Shown piece after piece: positions 1 to 7,830 of a stretch of DNA of 32,722 bases. Within the stretch, counting starts at the first letter, position 1. Each line of letters opens with the position of its first letter. The notes below the pieces were generated by a model. That model did no database searches and was not told where the DNA came from. It saw nothing but the letters and a program-made list of their open reading frames with translations. Source of the stretch: OMIS01 sp044350895 (GTDB lineage Bacteria > Patescibacteriota > Microgenomatia > UBA1400 > PJMF01); the NCBI GenBank assembly GCA_044350895.1, contig JBILGT010000046.1:1-32722 (forward strand). Reading direction: 5' to 3'. Made by a program: the position numbers and the translations under genes.

Positions 1-733
1 CAGATCTAGTTTGATGTTTTACAGCTGAATCATCAGGTGATGGAATTTGCTGATCAGCCAAATAGTCGGCAATGTATTGAGTTGATTGCTTTTGATTAGC
101 AAACATGTCAAAAATGAGGTTTACAGTCTCAGCTTCTTCTTGAAGTACCACTAGTTTTTTGTCTGCATCTTTTCTGTATCCAAAGATTGCATTAGATCCC
201 ATTATCACTCCATTTTTAATTGCCTCAGCTCTGCCAGCTTGCGTACGTGCTTTAGTCGTTTCAATCTCTAACTCGGCAATTATGCCGACAATGCCTAATA
301 TCGCTTTACCAAATGGAGTAGAGGTATCTATACTTTCATTTGCAGATAGAAACTGGATGTCACTCTCTTCAAAGTATTCAATGACCTCAAGTAAGATCTT
401 TAATCTTCGAGCAAAACGGTCAATTTTATACACAGCAACCACATCAAAGGGCTTTTGACCCTCTGCAGCAAACAAAATATCTTCTTTCAGTTGGGAAAAT
501 GCTGGTCTTTCATCTAACGGAGTTGTTCCACTTATACCTTCATCAATGTAAATGTATTTATCTCCAGCAAGCACCATCTTCGGTCTACCATCCTCCAGCG
601 TCCCTTTTGACTGTAATAATCCTGTTAGCGAAGTTTTTTGAAGATCGAGTCCAAATTTTTCTACCTGATCGTCTGTTGAGACTCTGAGGTAAAGCGCCAC
701 CTTGAGCTGATCCTGGTTATTCGTAATTTTCAT
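1..733 (-). CDS. Serine recombinase, C-terminal part cut by window edge
   Basis: The frame stays open from an ATG at 733 to the window edge, giving 244 residues. The N-terminal resolvase domain (about residues 9-150) has the catalytic serine in YLRVSTDDQ (S19) and the conserved stretch VYKIDRFARR. A further family-typical segment reads FGKAILGIVGIIAELE. From about residue 185 (IFGYRKDADKKLVV) the 'recombinase' domain begins, so this is the start of a large serine recombinase rather than a short resolvase. Such enzymes cut and rejoin att sites through a phosphoserine link to integrate or excise mobile DNA. It diverges from a small excisionase-like HTH gene at 845, a common arrangement for an integrase and its directionality or control factor (inference). 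No clear Shine-Dalgarno precedes the ATG. Whether the C-terminal zinc ribbon is present cannot be seen. Confidence 0.9.
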   Translation of the reverse strand, partial: MKITNNQDQLKVALYLRVSTDDQVEKFGLDLQKTSLTGLLQSKGTLEDGRPKMVLAGDKYIYIDEGISGTTPLDERPAFSQLKEDILFAAEGQKPFDVVAVYKIDRFARRLKILLEVIEYFEESDIQFLSANESIDTSTPFGKAILGIVGIIAELEIETTKARTQAGRAEAIKNGVIMGSNAIFGYRKDADKKLVVLQEEAETVNLIFDMFANQKQSTQYIADYLADQQIPSPDDSAVKHQTRS

Positions 734-844
734 TGTTTGTCTTACAAAGGGATACACTGCCCAGAATAATATTAATAACGAACCGTAACTATTTACTCAC
801 TTTTCACAAATGATAATTAATGATAATGTAAATATAGTAAACAT
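734..844. promoter_or_regulatory. Divergent promoter region between recombinase and HTH gene
   Basis: This 111-nt AT-rich gap separates two divergent genes. On the plus strand a -10 box TATAGT lies at 833-838, exactly 6 nt before the ATG at 845, with a -35-like ATGATA at 810-815. That predicts an essentially leaderless transcript. The direct repeat TGATAAT-TAA-TGATAAT lies between 811 and 827 and could be an operator. The string ACTTTTCACA just before it also occurs upstream of the paralogous HTH gene at 14771. Binding is inferred. Confidence 0.5.
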
Positions 845-1039
845 ATGCAAGAAGAGCAATACTACACTTTAAAAGAAGTTTCTAAAATGCTTAAGGTAGC
901 TTACCTGACTGTATACCGTTGGGTAAAATCGGAGAAACTTACTACAATGAAAGCAGGTAAACAATACCGTGTGAGGAAGACAGATTTAGATATGTTCTTA
1001 AACAGAGCCGCGACAATAAACCCCAACACTTTCTTGTAG
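845..1039 (+). CDS. Small excisionase-family HTH DNA-binding protein
   Basis: This 64-residue protein is almost entirely one winged-helix/MerR-type domain of the excisionase family (HTH_17). Visible are the helix pair YTLKEVSKMLKVAYLTVYRW, the wing MKAGKQYRVRKTDL and a short last helix DMFLNRA. The family binds DNA as excisionase or transcriptional regulator. A close paralogue lies at 14771-14941: both share KVAYLTVYRWV and KAGKQYR. The start fits a leaderless message from the -10 box at 833-838. Being divergent from a serine recombinase, it may be that recombinase's directionality factor or repressor (inference). No other domain is present. Confidence 0.85.
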   Translation: MQEEQYYTLKEVSKMLKVAYLTVYRWVKSEKLTTMKAGKQYRVRKTDLDMFLNRAATINPNTFL

Positions 1040-1064
1040 ATAAAACTAGAAAACAAAAGTGAGG

Positions 1065-1274
1065 CTATTTGTTGGGAGGAGACTTGTCTTCTTCTTTCTT
1101 TACACTTTCAGCACGTTGTTGAGCAGAAACTCTTTTCTCAGCTTCACCAGTAAGCCAATCACCACCAATTCGTTGACTCATCTCAATGATGCCCGAAACG
1201 GTACCTCTAGCACTGTTTAAAGTTTTATCTTTTGTAGAATCGTTCTGACTAGCAAAATAAGCGTATGTGTTCAT
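1065..1274 (-). CDS. Small hypothetical protein next to SDH protease
   Basis: This 69-residue charged protein matches no family I recognise. It starts 4 nt after the stop of the SDH-type protease gene, so it is almost certainly co-transcribed and possibly translationally coupled with it. The C-terminal half (AEKRVSAQQRAESVKKEEDK) is lysine- and glutamate-rich and probably helical. There is no signal peptide or membrane segment. It could be an adaptor, substrate or accessory of the protease, but only its position suggests this. Confidence 0.6.
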   Translation of the reverse strand: MNTYAYFASQNDSTKDKTLNSARGTVSGIIEMSQRIGGDWLTGEAEKRVSAQQRAESVKKEEDKSPPNK

Positions 1275-1278
1275 AACT

Positions 1279-2238
1279 TTACTTTAAGTCCGTATATTCA
1301 ATGTACTTTGAATACTGTGTTTTTAATTCGTTAAATGTCGGTTCGAGTAACTCCCATTCTACTAGTAATTCTAAATCATTAACAGTGAGCTTTAGTGTGC
1401 TTCTAGCCTCATCCCTGAAAATACCATAGCCGTGAGACGGGAAGTCATTTACTAAACTACGGCTTGTACTTAAAGCCTGGCGATAATCCCTAACCATCAT
1501 TCTTGAAAGCAACATGTCGATAGCATAGAAAAGTCCGATTTTAGCTTCTCTAAAACCACGTTGCAATATAAAAGGGTCAATCTTACTAATGATTGGACTA
1601 ACAATTTGAGCTGCTGTACTGTACGCAAGCTTAGCTGCTTCACTCTTAGATAACTTCATATTTACAGCATGGTCACTCCCTGCATGTGGATTACGAAGGT
1701 TTGCAAAGATTTGCTCAGCAGTAGAGGAGCAAATTGAAGCGATGTTTGATAAGGTCTGTGTAACGTCTAGTGAAGAAATATCAGAACCATCTTTAGGGTG
1801 CTCAAGTGGCTTATCTAGTGGCCCAAGAGTAGCATCAACAGCCATGTTGATTTCGTCGCTACCTAAAGACATCACAGTACCAGAACTGTAGGCAAAGTCA
1901 GGAATGATAACCTTAATTTTTGTGAATTTACTTTGAATAATACGCATTATTCTTACAGCAGAATATACATCACCACCATATGTGTGGAGCACTAAATATA
2001 ATATGTCACCGGACTGATTTTTTAATTTCTGCTCAATCACTTCAACATTTGTGGAACCAATTCCATCTTCTGAACACTCAATAAAGTAAAGAACTTTGCT
2101 TACTACGCTTTGGGGTTGATGTTGAACTGTGGCGGTAGGTGGTATTGGAAACGGTTCTACGGGCATCACTGCAACCTGAGCTGGAGCAGGTTGAGCCATT
2201 GATGCTGTAATTACTTCCTTCTTCCGTGCCATATTCAT
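1279..2238 (-). CDS. SDH-type ClpP/crotonase-fold serine protease
   Basis: The 319-residue protein resembles the serine dehydrogenase proteinase family (PF01972), relatives of SppA and ClpP. After a proline/alanine-rich N-terminus (1-45) comes the core: LVLHTYGGDVYSA (about 83-94) for the glycine-rich oxyanion segment, then FAYSSGTVMSLGSDEI (115-130), where S118 aligns with the family nucleophile. ATLGPLDKPL (136-145) matches the family's L-G-P-x-D motif. There is no signal peptide, so it may be cytosolic or membrane-associated with its membrane-protein neighbours. A -10 box TATACT lies at 2248-2243, placing transcription start near 2236. The in-frame ATG at 2232 (MARKK) may therefore be the real start. 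The 69-residue gene follows after 4 nt. Substrate is unknown. Confidence 0.75.
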   Translation of the reverse strand: MNMARKKEVITASMAQPAPAQVAVMPVEPFPIPPTATVQHQPQSVVSKVLYFIECSEDGIGSTNVEVIEQKLKNQSGDILYLVLHTYGGDVYSAVRIMRIIQSKFTKIKVIIPDFAYSSGTVMSLGSDEINMAVDATLGPLDKPLEHPKDGSDISSLDVTQTLSNIASICSSTAEQIFANLRNPHAGSDHAVNMKLSKSEAAKLAYSTAAQIVSPIISKIDPFILQRGFREAKIGLFYAIDMLLSRMMVRDYRQALSTSRSLVNDFPSHGYGIFRDEARSTLKLTVNDLELLVEWELLEPTFNELKTQYSKYIEYTDLK

Positions 2239-2286
2239 TCAAAGTATATCATCGTTTTAAGAAATGGTAGTAGATATTTGTAATAA

Positions 2287-2781
2287 CTAGTCGGGCATTG
2301 TGTCGGGCGGTCTAACTGGTGAATATTTTGATAGACGCTCGTCAGCATCTAGACACTTCAAATACGTGTCCAGATAGAAGTTTGGATGTGAGGCGGTACC
2401 AATGATTACCTCCATCTCAACCGCCATTATTCTGCACCAGCCACTTACTTTAGGTCTTGATTTCGCATGTCGAATCACCAGATCTATTAAATCCCCGATA
2501 AGTCGTTCGCTTGCATTAGTGGCTCCCATGTCATAAATGGGTATGTAAATCTTACTGAAGCCCTGAGCAACTGCGTCCAAGTAATTCTCCTCTGATAACA
2601 AACATTGCTCTTTAGAAGGTTTATTTTCAATAATGAAAATATCATCTGTTGCTGCAGTATTGCCTTGAATCTTAATAAATGAAACCTTGGGGAACATCCA
2701 AAATAGACTCATTCCAGATGGAGACCAATAACCGAAACTTTCTTCAGGGATTTTATTAGTAGTTTCTTTTGAAATTATCAC
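2287..2781 (-). CDS. Hypothetical protein, 164 aa
   Basis: I do not recognise a family for this soluble-looking protein. It contains alternating hydrophobic strands and helices (DIFIIENKPS; LIDLVIRHAKSRPKVSGW; MAVEMEVIIGT) and ends in a proline-rich tail. The start is GTG at 2781. A TATAAT box at 2797-2792 lies 10 nt before it, so the message would be nearly leaderless. The gene sits 48 nt upstream of the SDH-type protease and 21 nt downstream of a membrane-protein gene, on the same strand. This suggests a shared role, but nothing in the sequence defines one. Confidence 0.6.
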   Translation of the reverse strand: MIISKETTNKIPEESFGYWSPSGMSLFWMFPKVSFIKIQGNTAATDDIFIIENKPSKEQCLLSEENYLDAVAQGFSKIYIPIYDMGATNASERLIGDLIDLVIRHAKSRPKVSGWCRIMAVEMEVIIGTASHPNFYLDTYLKCLDADERLSKYSPVRPPDTMPD

Positions 2782-2802
2782 CTCAGTGGTTATTATATGA
2801 AA

Positions 2803-3153
2803 TTACAATGATTCTATAAACTTCTTAACTATTATTAATAGGGCGACAACAATACCTGTGACTACACTTCTTACTATGTAATTGCGTTTAGAATACCGCC
2901 AAAGATAGTACAAACCAGCAGGAAAAAATATAATAATCATTAATATAATTGGTAAATCATTATTATCCGCTTCTTTTATTCTTCTTCTTAAAATACCCAC
3001 TAGTATCAATAGAGTAACTGGTATTAAGAATGTTCTAACTAATATGTTCACATCTAATGACTTCAGTATGTCCTTAGAAATTGCTATGGGCATAAGCACA
3101 ATAAGGTTGCATTTTATAAATTCTTGAAAAGTGCTTTCCTTTTTTTCTCCCAT
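2803..3153 (-). CDS. Small multi-pass membrane protein
   Basis: The 116-residue protein (start ATG at 3153; a TTG at 3165 would add four residues) has three or four hydrophobic segments: LIVLMPIAI, TFLIPVTLLILVGIL, LPIILMIIIFFPAGLYYLW and SVVTGIVVALLIIV. They are separated by short basic loops such as RRRIKEADNND. No enzyme motif is visible and I do not recognise a family. It is preceded by another small membrane-protein gene and followed after 21 nt by an unknown soluble protein and the SDH-type protease. A membrane-linked protease module is possible (inference). Confidence 0.6.
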   Translation of the reverse strand: MGEKKESTFQEFIKCNLIVLMPIAISKDILKSLDVNILVRTFLIPVTLLILVGILRRRIKEADNNDLPIILMIIIFFPAGLYYLWRYSKRNYIVRSVVTGIVVALLIIVKKFIESL

Positions 3154-3225
3154 ATGCCATTCCAATAGTCTTAATACGTCAACATGTTACTTTGTTCACT
3201 CGTTTACACAAGAAGCTACATATGA

Positions 3226-3564
3226 TCACTTAGGTACTAGTAAAAAGAGAATCGACAAAAATATACCAAAAAAAACAAATATAGCTGAGAAAATTACTTT
3301 ATCTGCACCTTCTTTTTTTCGAAATATAAAAGACGGAATTGCTGCAAATATGAGCGTGAGAATCGTAAGTAAAATGGTAGCAGCCAATGTTGCACCAGCT
3401 AACAGGCCTATGACGGAGAAAGTTGATCTAACTGTAAACCCTTCAATCATGAATCGTGAAAAGCCCCCATTCGTCATAATTGCTGTAAAGCCTAGACATA
3501 AAATGCTTAAAGGCACACCGACCTTTGTAAGAATAAAAATACGATGATCTTTTTTTTCTTCCAT
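3226..3564 (-). CDS. Small multi-pass membrane protein
   Basis: The 112-residue protein has about four hydrophobic segments: VGVPLSILCLGFTAIM, FSVIGLLAGATLAATILL with TLIFAAIPSFIF close behind, and VIFSAIFVFFGIFLSILFLL. A basic loop (RKKEGADK) separates the last two. The family is not recognised. The ATG at 3564 is preceded 8 nt upstream by a TAAAAT box (3578-3573), again implying a very short leader. It is the first gene of the minus-strand cluster that runs to 1065 and includes a second membrane protein and the SDH-type protease. Confidence 0.6.
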   Translation of the reverse strand: MEEKKDHRIFILTKVGVPLSILCLGFTAIMTNGGFSRFMIEGFTVRSTFSVIGLLAGATLAATILLTILTLIFAAIPSFIFRKKEGADKVIFSAIFVFFGIFLSILFLLVPK

Positions 3565-3638
3565 ATATTTTTATTTTAACATAAATCCACAATACTAGTG
3601 CAAAGACGATTGGGGCAGGATTCAGTCTAATTGTAGAC

Positions 3639-3905
3639 ATGAAACCACAAGAATTAACTTATGAAGAAAATCCAGAAAAGAGAAAATTAGAGAAGCATAA
3701 GTTTGCCACTCATATTGGCAACTACCTCAGAGCAGTAAGAGAAAGTAGAGGAATGAGCCAAGAAAAACTTTCAACTAAAGCTGGATACTACTACACTTAT
3801 GTAAATAAAATAGAGAAGGGGAGATACTCACCAAGTCTTCACACTATTTGGCGTTTAGCAGATGCACTGGGTATGACATTGGAACAATTTTTCAAGGGTT
3901 TCTAG
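3639..3905 (+). CDS. XRE-family HTH transcriptional regulator
   Basis: This 88-residue protein has a Cro/C1-type helix-turn-helix (HTH_3) at about residues 26-82. Key parts are LRAVRESRGMSQEKLSTKAG, YVNKIEKGRYSPSLHTIWRLA and the closing LGMTLEQFF. A charged N-terminal extension of about 23 residues precedes it. A -10-like TCTAAT (3626-3631) lies 7 nt before the ATG, so the message is probably leaderless. The gene is divergent from the membrane-protein/protease cluster and could regulate it or itself (inference). About 200 nt of AT-rich DNA with no recognised feature follow. Confidence 0.85.
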   Translation: MKPQELTYEENPEKRKLEKHKFATHIGNYLRAVRESRGMSQEKLSTKAGYYYTYVNKIEKGRYSPSLHTIWRLADALGMTLEQFFKGF

Positions 3906-4112
3906 GTTAAAACAAGTTTTAGAAAACCTAAGAAAACCTGCTATTTTGAACATTAATCTATGAATTTTACTTGCTTGAACAGGATGTGGCTTAAAAATTA
4001 CATTCTTTTTTTAAAAGTAACATTCATTTGCTAATATAGCTTTGTAAAGTATCCTAATAAGATGATGATCAACGGACTAGTTAAGACTTTGCAATGCCTT
4101 ATTATCGGTAGA

Positions 4113-4487
4113 TTACTCTCGAACCTTGTCGAATAGCTTATGGAGCAAAACTTCGGTGTTTGCTTCTGCAGAGTAGGCACTGACCTCTAAGGATTTAATT
4201 GACCCTTTGGCTGGAATTTCTAGTGGAAACATATTAACGTACATTTCACTAGGTGTGGCTTTTGCTTTATCTAGTATTTTGAAGAATGACTCTTCATCTA
4301 GCTGAGAGTTAGCTAGAGTTTTCTGATCTGCTATGGAAACTTGTCCAACTGTCAGTGCACCAGATCTAACTCGGAGGCCAGTATGCATGCTACTAAATGT
4401 CTTAACTAGCTTATTTGTTTGTTCATTGATTGTTCTTAGGTCTTTTTTAGACATACTATATTGTTTAGTAACATTTTCTTCTTCCAA
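4113..4487 (-). CDS. Hypothetical protein, 124 aa
   Basis: No family is recognised. The protein looks soluble, with a helical N-terminal half (KDLRTINEQTNKLVKTFSSM) and a strand-rich middle (GLRVRSGALTVGQVSIAD). The longest start is TTG at 4487; the ATG at 4454 (MSKKDLRT) is an equally credible shorter start. The first codons overlap the 72-bp repeat at 4482-4553, whose other copy lies beside the recombinase at 5784. The gene may therefore have been rearranged at its 5' end. It lies alone, downstream of a DUF5677-like gene on the same strand. Confidence 0.5.
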   Translation of the reverse strand: MEEENVTKQYSMSKKDLRTINEQTNKLVKTFSSMHTGLRVRSGALTVGQVSIADQKTLANSQLDEESFFKILDKAKATPSEMYVNMFPLEIPAKGSIKSLEVSAYSAEANTEVLLHKLFDKVRE

Positions 4488-4553
4488 TTCTACATATCTT
4501 TTTGTCTAAGTCATGAGCGGATGAGATGAATGCATAATCTTCATCATATACTA
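4482..4553. repeat. 72-bp imperfect direct repeat, copy A
   Basis: It aligns without gaps to 5715-5786 at about 57 of 72 positions; the first 32 nt differ by one base. Read on the minus strand, both copies have the same open frame, giving LVYDEDYAFISSAHDL here and LVYSEKYAFIMTASDL in copy B, followed in both by DKKICRIG. Many differences are synonymous in that frame. This suggests both derive from a coding segment. Here the frame opens after a TGA and has no ATG, so it looks like a remnant. Confidence 0.7.
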
Positions 4554-4671
4554 AAGCAAGATATCAGATTTTATTAACTATATGGTAAGTGACATTCATT
4601 GGAGTTTTGGGATATAAGGATATTCAAGCCCGCATTACTAAAGAGTATTTAGTTTCTAAAAATATATTTTA

Positions 4672-5598
4672 CTATGCTTTGGTTCGAGCTAGTGTTCTTT
4701 TCTGAATAAACTGTTCATGCAGTTCGTCTGCTACTGCAATTCTCCTCTTAAGGTCGTCAAGCCTTTCCTTTACCTGCTTCTTTTCGTGATACTCAGGTAT
4801 CATTTTTTCTAGGTATTCCTGTCCTATGTCCACGGAAACCAAGGCTATAGCGAAAGGAGCTTGCGGTCTGCTGTCAGACCAATCAGTATTTGGAGTGAAT
4901 GTACCGTCTTCTTCATACTCAAGATGATTCGTTATGAGGTCTTGCCAATTACCGTGAATTGAGTGGCTTGGCAATCCCATTATGGAAGAGTACGCATCTT
5001 CCATACCAACAGCCTTTGCTCTCTTAAAGATGCTGCCCCCCCATGCCGTTCTACTTTCTTCATTAACTTGTTCGTGTGTGAAACCTGATTTTTTGAATGC
5101 CCGCTCAATTGAGGCCTTCATCCTTTTCTCAATCGGGAGCTCTTCACCACCTCGAGCTTTGATATTACGTTCTATTTTCTGATGTAGTTTCTTTTCCTCC
5201 CGTAAAGAGTACTCAATGAATTCATCAAATATAGCGTCACCTTCTTGAGAAAGAAGGAACTTTAGGTTAATCAGCGTTTCCATCAACGGTCGGAAGATAA
5301 TCCCTGCTATTTCACCTCGGTGCTGGCAAACTTGGTCCAGATAACCGTGATAAAGTTTCGCCACTCTTACCAGCAATCCTGAGAGGATTGCTTCATTCCT
5401 ATTCCAATTTCTGCTGCGTAACGAATCATCGAGGTGATAGGTGCAAGCTAATACTGTAGTGAGTGCAGCCACTTCCTTAAGAAGTTCCACTGACAACCCC
5501 ATAAACTGCCCATTTTGGGTGTATTTTCCCACAGTTGCTATTTCCACAGGGATACGTTCTATATTGGTGAAGTCAAAATGAACCGGCTCATTAGTCAT
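4672..5598 (-). CDS. DUF5677-like protein
   Basis: This 308-residue, mostly helical protein resembles the DUF5677 family: a central IIFRPLMETLINLKFLLSQEG (about 101-121) and a later S-x-x-I-H-G-N-W motif (about 222-229). The role of the family is not established; a HEPN-like helical fold is conceivable, but I cannot show it. A TAAAAT box at 5610-5605 lies exactly 6 nt before the ATG, predicting a leaderless message. The gene is bracketed by the imperfect repeats 4482-4553 and 5715-5786, so it may be a movable cargo gene. A second DUF5677-like gene lies at 12827. The C-terminus (KKQVKERLDDLKRRIAVADE) looks like a coiled coil. Confidence 0.65.
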   Translation of the reverse strand: MTNEPVHFDFTNIERIPVEIATVGKYTQNGQFMGLSVELLKEVAALTTVLACTYHLDDSLRSRNWNRNEAILSGLLVRVAKLYHGYLDQVCQHRGEIAGIIFRPLMETLINLKFLLSQEGDAIFDEFIEYSLREEKKLHQKIERNIKARGGEELPIEKRMKASIERAFKKSGFTHEQVNEESRTAWGGSIFKRAKAVGMEDAYSSIMGLPSHSIHGNWQDLITNHLEYEEDGTFTPNTDWSDSRPQAPFAIALVSVDIGQEYLEKMIPEYHEKKQVKERLDDLKRRIAVADELHEQFIQKRTLARTKA

Positions 5599-5714
5599 GC
5601 CGTTATTTTATGGGCAAGTGGGAAACATGTCGATGAGTATTCAAGTTGTTCTCTTGAACATGTGAGCACGTAAAGTTTTTTGCATTTATTGTCTAGTTGA
5701 GTAGCTTTTTCTCT

Positions 5715-5786
5715 TTCCAATTCTACATATCTTTTTATCTAAGTCACTAGCAGTCATAATAAATGCATACTTTTCACTGTATACTA
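5715..5786. repeat. 72-bp imperfect direct repeat, copy B, at recombinase 3' end
   Basis: This copy touches the stop codon of the large serine recombinase. On the minus strand a frame different from the recombinase frame reads through it (SISEPELVYSEKYAFI, then TASDLDKKICRIGKRK) and ends in a TAA near 5690. That frame is the one conserved between the two copies. Copy A lies 1233 bp away at 4482-4553. Possible origins are duplication of an old gene end, or recombination-site flanks left by the neighbouring recombinase. Confidence 0.7.
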
Positions 5787-7475
5787 ATTCTGGTTCAGAA
5801 ATGCTGTCCCACCATTTGGTTTTGATACACCTTCAATCTTTGATTTTAGTGCTATAAATGGTGATAATTTAGGTGTTCCAGAAACCAATTCTTCATAGGT
5901 AGGTGGCTGTTCAAAAATAAGTCCAAAATAGGCGGCTCTTTTCAGAGGATCTGTGCTACCTATCAACAAATCTTCGAAGTGTTCCAGAAAATATTTTGTT
6001 GCACTTACTACTTTGTCCATATCTACTGTTTTTGCCTTCTTTTTTAGCTGCGTTTCTGTCAGTATTTTTATCTCATCTTCAATCTTAACCAGGTCTTCTT
6101 CCATGTACTTAATAGCTGTCTCAGTACTTAAAAAGCGGATCTTTTCTGCAACAGAACGTGCTTGCACTTGGAGATTATCAATTTTTACTTGAACGTCTGA
6201 AACATCATTCTCAATCTGGTTTGTGCGTTGTTTCCACTGTTCCAATACAAATGCCTCTAGCTCTTCAGCGTACTCAGGCGTGATTTTTAAATTCTGCACA
6301 AAAGTGTTGAGTGTTTCATTGAATTCCTTTGTGTTGACTCGAAAGTAGTGACCTCGTTTATTACAGTGATACGCAGGGTAGTACTTTCCAGATTTACCTC
6401 TTGAAGCACTACCGAAGAGAGGACTTCTACAGTGTGGACACATCACATACCGTCTATAGGGGAACTGTGGATTTTTAACCGTCTTGTTGAGCTGCCAATC
6501 AGGGATCACATCTTTGTCGATCACTAAGCCCTCTTTTGTAGAATGAATAAAAAGCTTACCTTTGTTGGCTTTATTGAATACATCAATGCTAACAAGTCCT
6601 TTAAATCTTGTTTTGATGGGTTTTCCTTGCATCCATTTTTCGGCATTAACTCCTGCATAAATTGGCGCCTGGATATATCTCCATAACTGCTTAAGAGATA
6701 GTGGAACCATGCCCCGCTGACCAATAATCTTGGTCTGGTCTTGCTTACTGCGTATATTTAACCTGCGAGTTTTAAAACCCAAGCTATTTACTTCATCAAT
6801 AATTTCATGATCTGACATTGTACCCAATGCTCTCAGTTCAAACATTTTCTTAATCCACTTTGATTCTTTTGGGTGAGGTTTTAAGATGACACGTTTGCCG
6901 TGCTCGGTCTCAATTTTCTCATTTATGTAGCCAAATGGTGCTTGCCTGACTCTATAACCCATTCTGACGTAGCGAATTTCTGCCCCGATCATACGGGTCA
7001 TAATGTCACGCATCTCATCTTTTGCACGTTCTGCTTCAAGTATCTCAGCTTTTTTTGTTGGACTGTAAACACTCCATTTATACTCAAGTCCGAGGTGGGA
7101 GAGAGTATTTACATCTTGGCTACCAATAATGCCATAAATATCAACTAACTGGACTTTAGACTGAACAAGCTGCATTTTGAGATGGTCATAAAGATATGAG
7201 CCACCACGAGTGAAGCGGTCAATAGATTTGATAATACAAAACTGAATATCATTAGAAGGATGTTTACAGTAATCAATGGCTTCTTGAACGGGTTGTTCTT
7301 CTTTTGAGGCTGACTCCATGAAAATAAAGAACTTCTTTATGTGTATATTTCTTGTCTTGGCAAACAACTCAATTTGTTGTTTTTGATCTTCAGGGGAATC
7401 ACCTTGTAAACCCTGCTTGAGCGATGATACACGAATTGCGGCAACAGCATTTTTTTGTTCAAGCAATGCTTCCAT
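5784..7475 (-). CDS. Large serine recombinase (integrase)
   Basis: The 563-residue protein has all parts of a large serine integrase. The resolvase domain (about 10-150) has the nucleophile in IRVSSLKQG (S17) and the IDRFTRGG stretch. The 'recombinase' DNA-binding domain follows (about 180-300; APFGYINEKIE, YAGVNAEKWMQGK). A zinc ribbon follows at about 340-375, with CPHC and then HCNKRGH, and after it a long coiled coil (about 400-480; VQVKIDNLQVQARSVAEKIR). The enzyme would integrate or excise the element through att sites and is the best candidate for moving this one. The 55-residue gene at 7478 ends 2 nt upstream, so both are probably translated together. The 3' end runs into repeat copy B, where another frame continues. 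This could be an old frameshift. Confidence 0.92.
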   Translation of the reverse strand: MEALLEQKNAVAAIRVSSLKQGLQGDSPEDQKQQIELFAKTRNIHIKKFFIFMESASKEEQPVQEAIDYCKHPSNDIQFCIIKSIDRFTRGGSYLYDHLKMQLVQSKVQLVDIYGIIGSQDVNTLSHLGLEYKWSVYSPTKKAEILEAERAKDEMRDIMTRMIGAEIRYVRMGYRVRQAPFGYINEKIETEHGKRVILKPHPKESKWIKKMFELRALGTMSDHEIIDEVNSLGFKTRRLNIRSKQDQTKIIGQRGMVPLSLKQLWRYIQAPIYAGVNAEKWMQGKPIKTRFKGLVSIDVFNKANKGKLFIHSTKEGLVIDKDVIPDWQLNKTVKNPQFPYRRYVMCPHCRSPLFGSASRGKSGKYYPAYHCNKRGHYFRVNTKEFNETLNTFVQNLKITPEYAEELEAFVLEQWKQRTNQIENDVSDVQVKIDNLQVQARSVAEKIRFLSTETAIKYMEEDLVKIEDEIKILTETQLKKKAKTVDMDKVVSATKYFLEHFEDLLIGSTDPLKRAAYFGLIFEQPPTYEELVSGTPKLSPFIALKSKIEGVSKPNGGTAFLNQN

Positions 7476-7477
7476 AC

Positions 7478-7645
7478 TCAGCTTTCTGCTTCCAAATACC
7501 TATCCTGTGTGGTGTCACATTCCTCTAAAAGTCTCTCTACAATCAAGTTACCAATAATTTCTAATCGTTCCTTGTTCGAAAGCTTTTCAAATGCTTCAAA
7601 ATCACTATCACCCTGGTCTTCAACTATCCATTTTTTATTTGTCAT
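7478..7645 (-). CDS. Small conserved-looking protein upstream of recombinase
   Basis: This 55-residue acidic protein begins MTNKKWIVEDQGDSDFEAFE and continues with a helix KLSNKERLEIIGNLIVERL. Its stop codon (7480-7478) is 2 nt from the ATG of the large serine recombinase, so the two genes are almost certainly one operon with coupled translation. No family is recognised. Acidic helical partners of integrases can act as directionality factors or regulators, but here only the position supports that. A TATAGT box at 7673-7668 could serve as promoter, giving a leader of about 15 nt. Confidence 0.65.
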   Translation of the reverse strand: MTNKKWIVEDQGDSDFEAFEKLSNKERLEIIGNLIVERLLEECDTTQDRYLEAES

Positions 7646-7830
7646 AATTTGCCAATTTCCAGGCTAAACTATAATTAAATATATATATAAACTATCCATT
7701 ATTTGAAGTATATCAACTTTAACATTTAAGTCAAGTAAAGGACTCAAAACGGTAGCAAGAAACTATCCAAATGACATATAAAGATGTGGTTTATAATAGT
7801 TGTCAGCCCGCGCCAGAAAAAGATTGATCT
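7646..7830. promoter_or_regulatory. Divergent promoter region, recombinase operon / virD4
   Basis: This 185-nt AT-rich gap separates the leftward recombinase operon from the rightward transfer genes. For the right side, ATGACA (7771-7776) and TATAAT (7792-7797) form a -35/-10 pair with 15-nt spacing. A GC-rich block TGTCAGCCCGC (7801-7811) follows in the leader. Nearly the same motif recurs within the palindrome after the virD4 stop (10472-10491). For the left side, TATAGT at 7673-7668 is the likeliest -10 box. Confidence 0.45.

Noticed and set aside
3131..3547. Plus-strand frame of 138 codons across the two small membrane-protein genes
   Set aside because: The minus-strand products are coherent membrane proteins with good start sites; the plus frame reads as a shadow of them.
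5786..5830. tRNA-like 3' end (GGTTCAGAA ... CCCACCA) at the recombinase 3' end as an attachment site
   Set aside because: No acceptor, D or anticodon arm can be found upstream; the resemblance is a few bases only.
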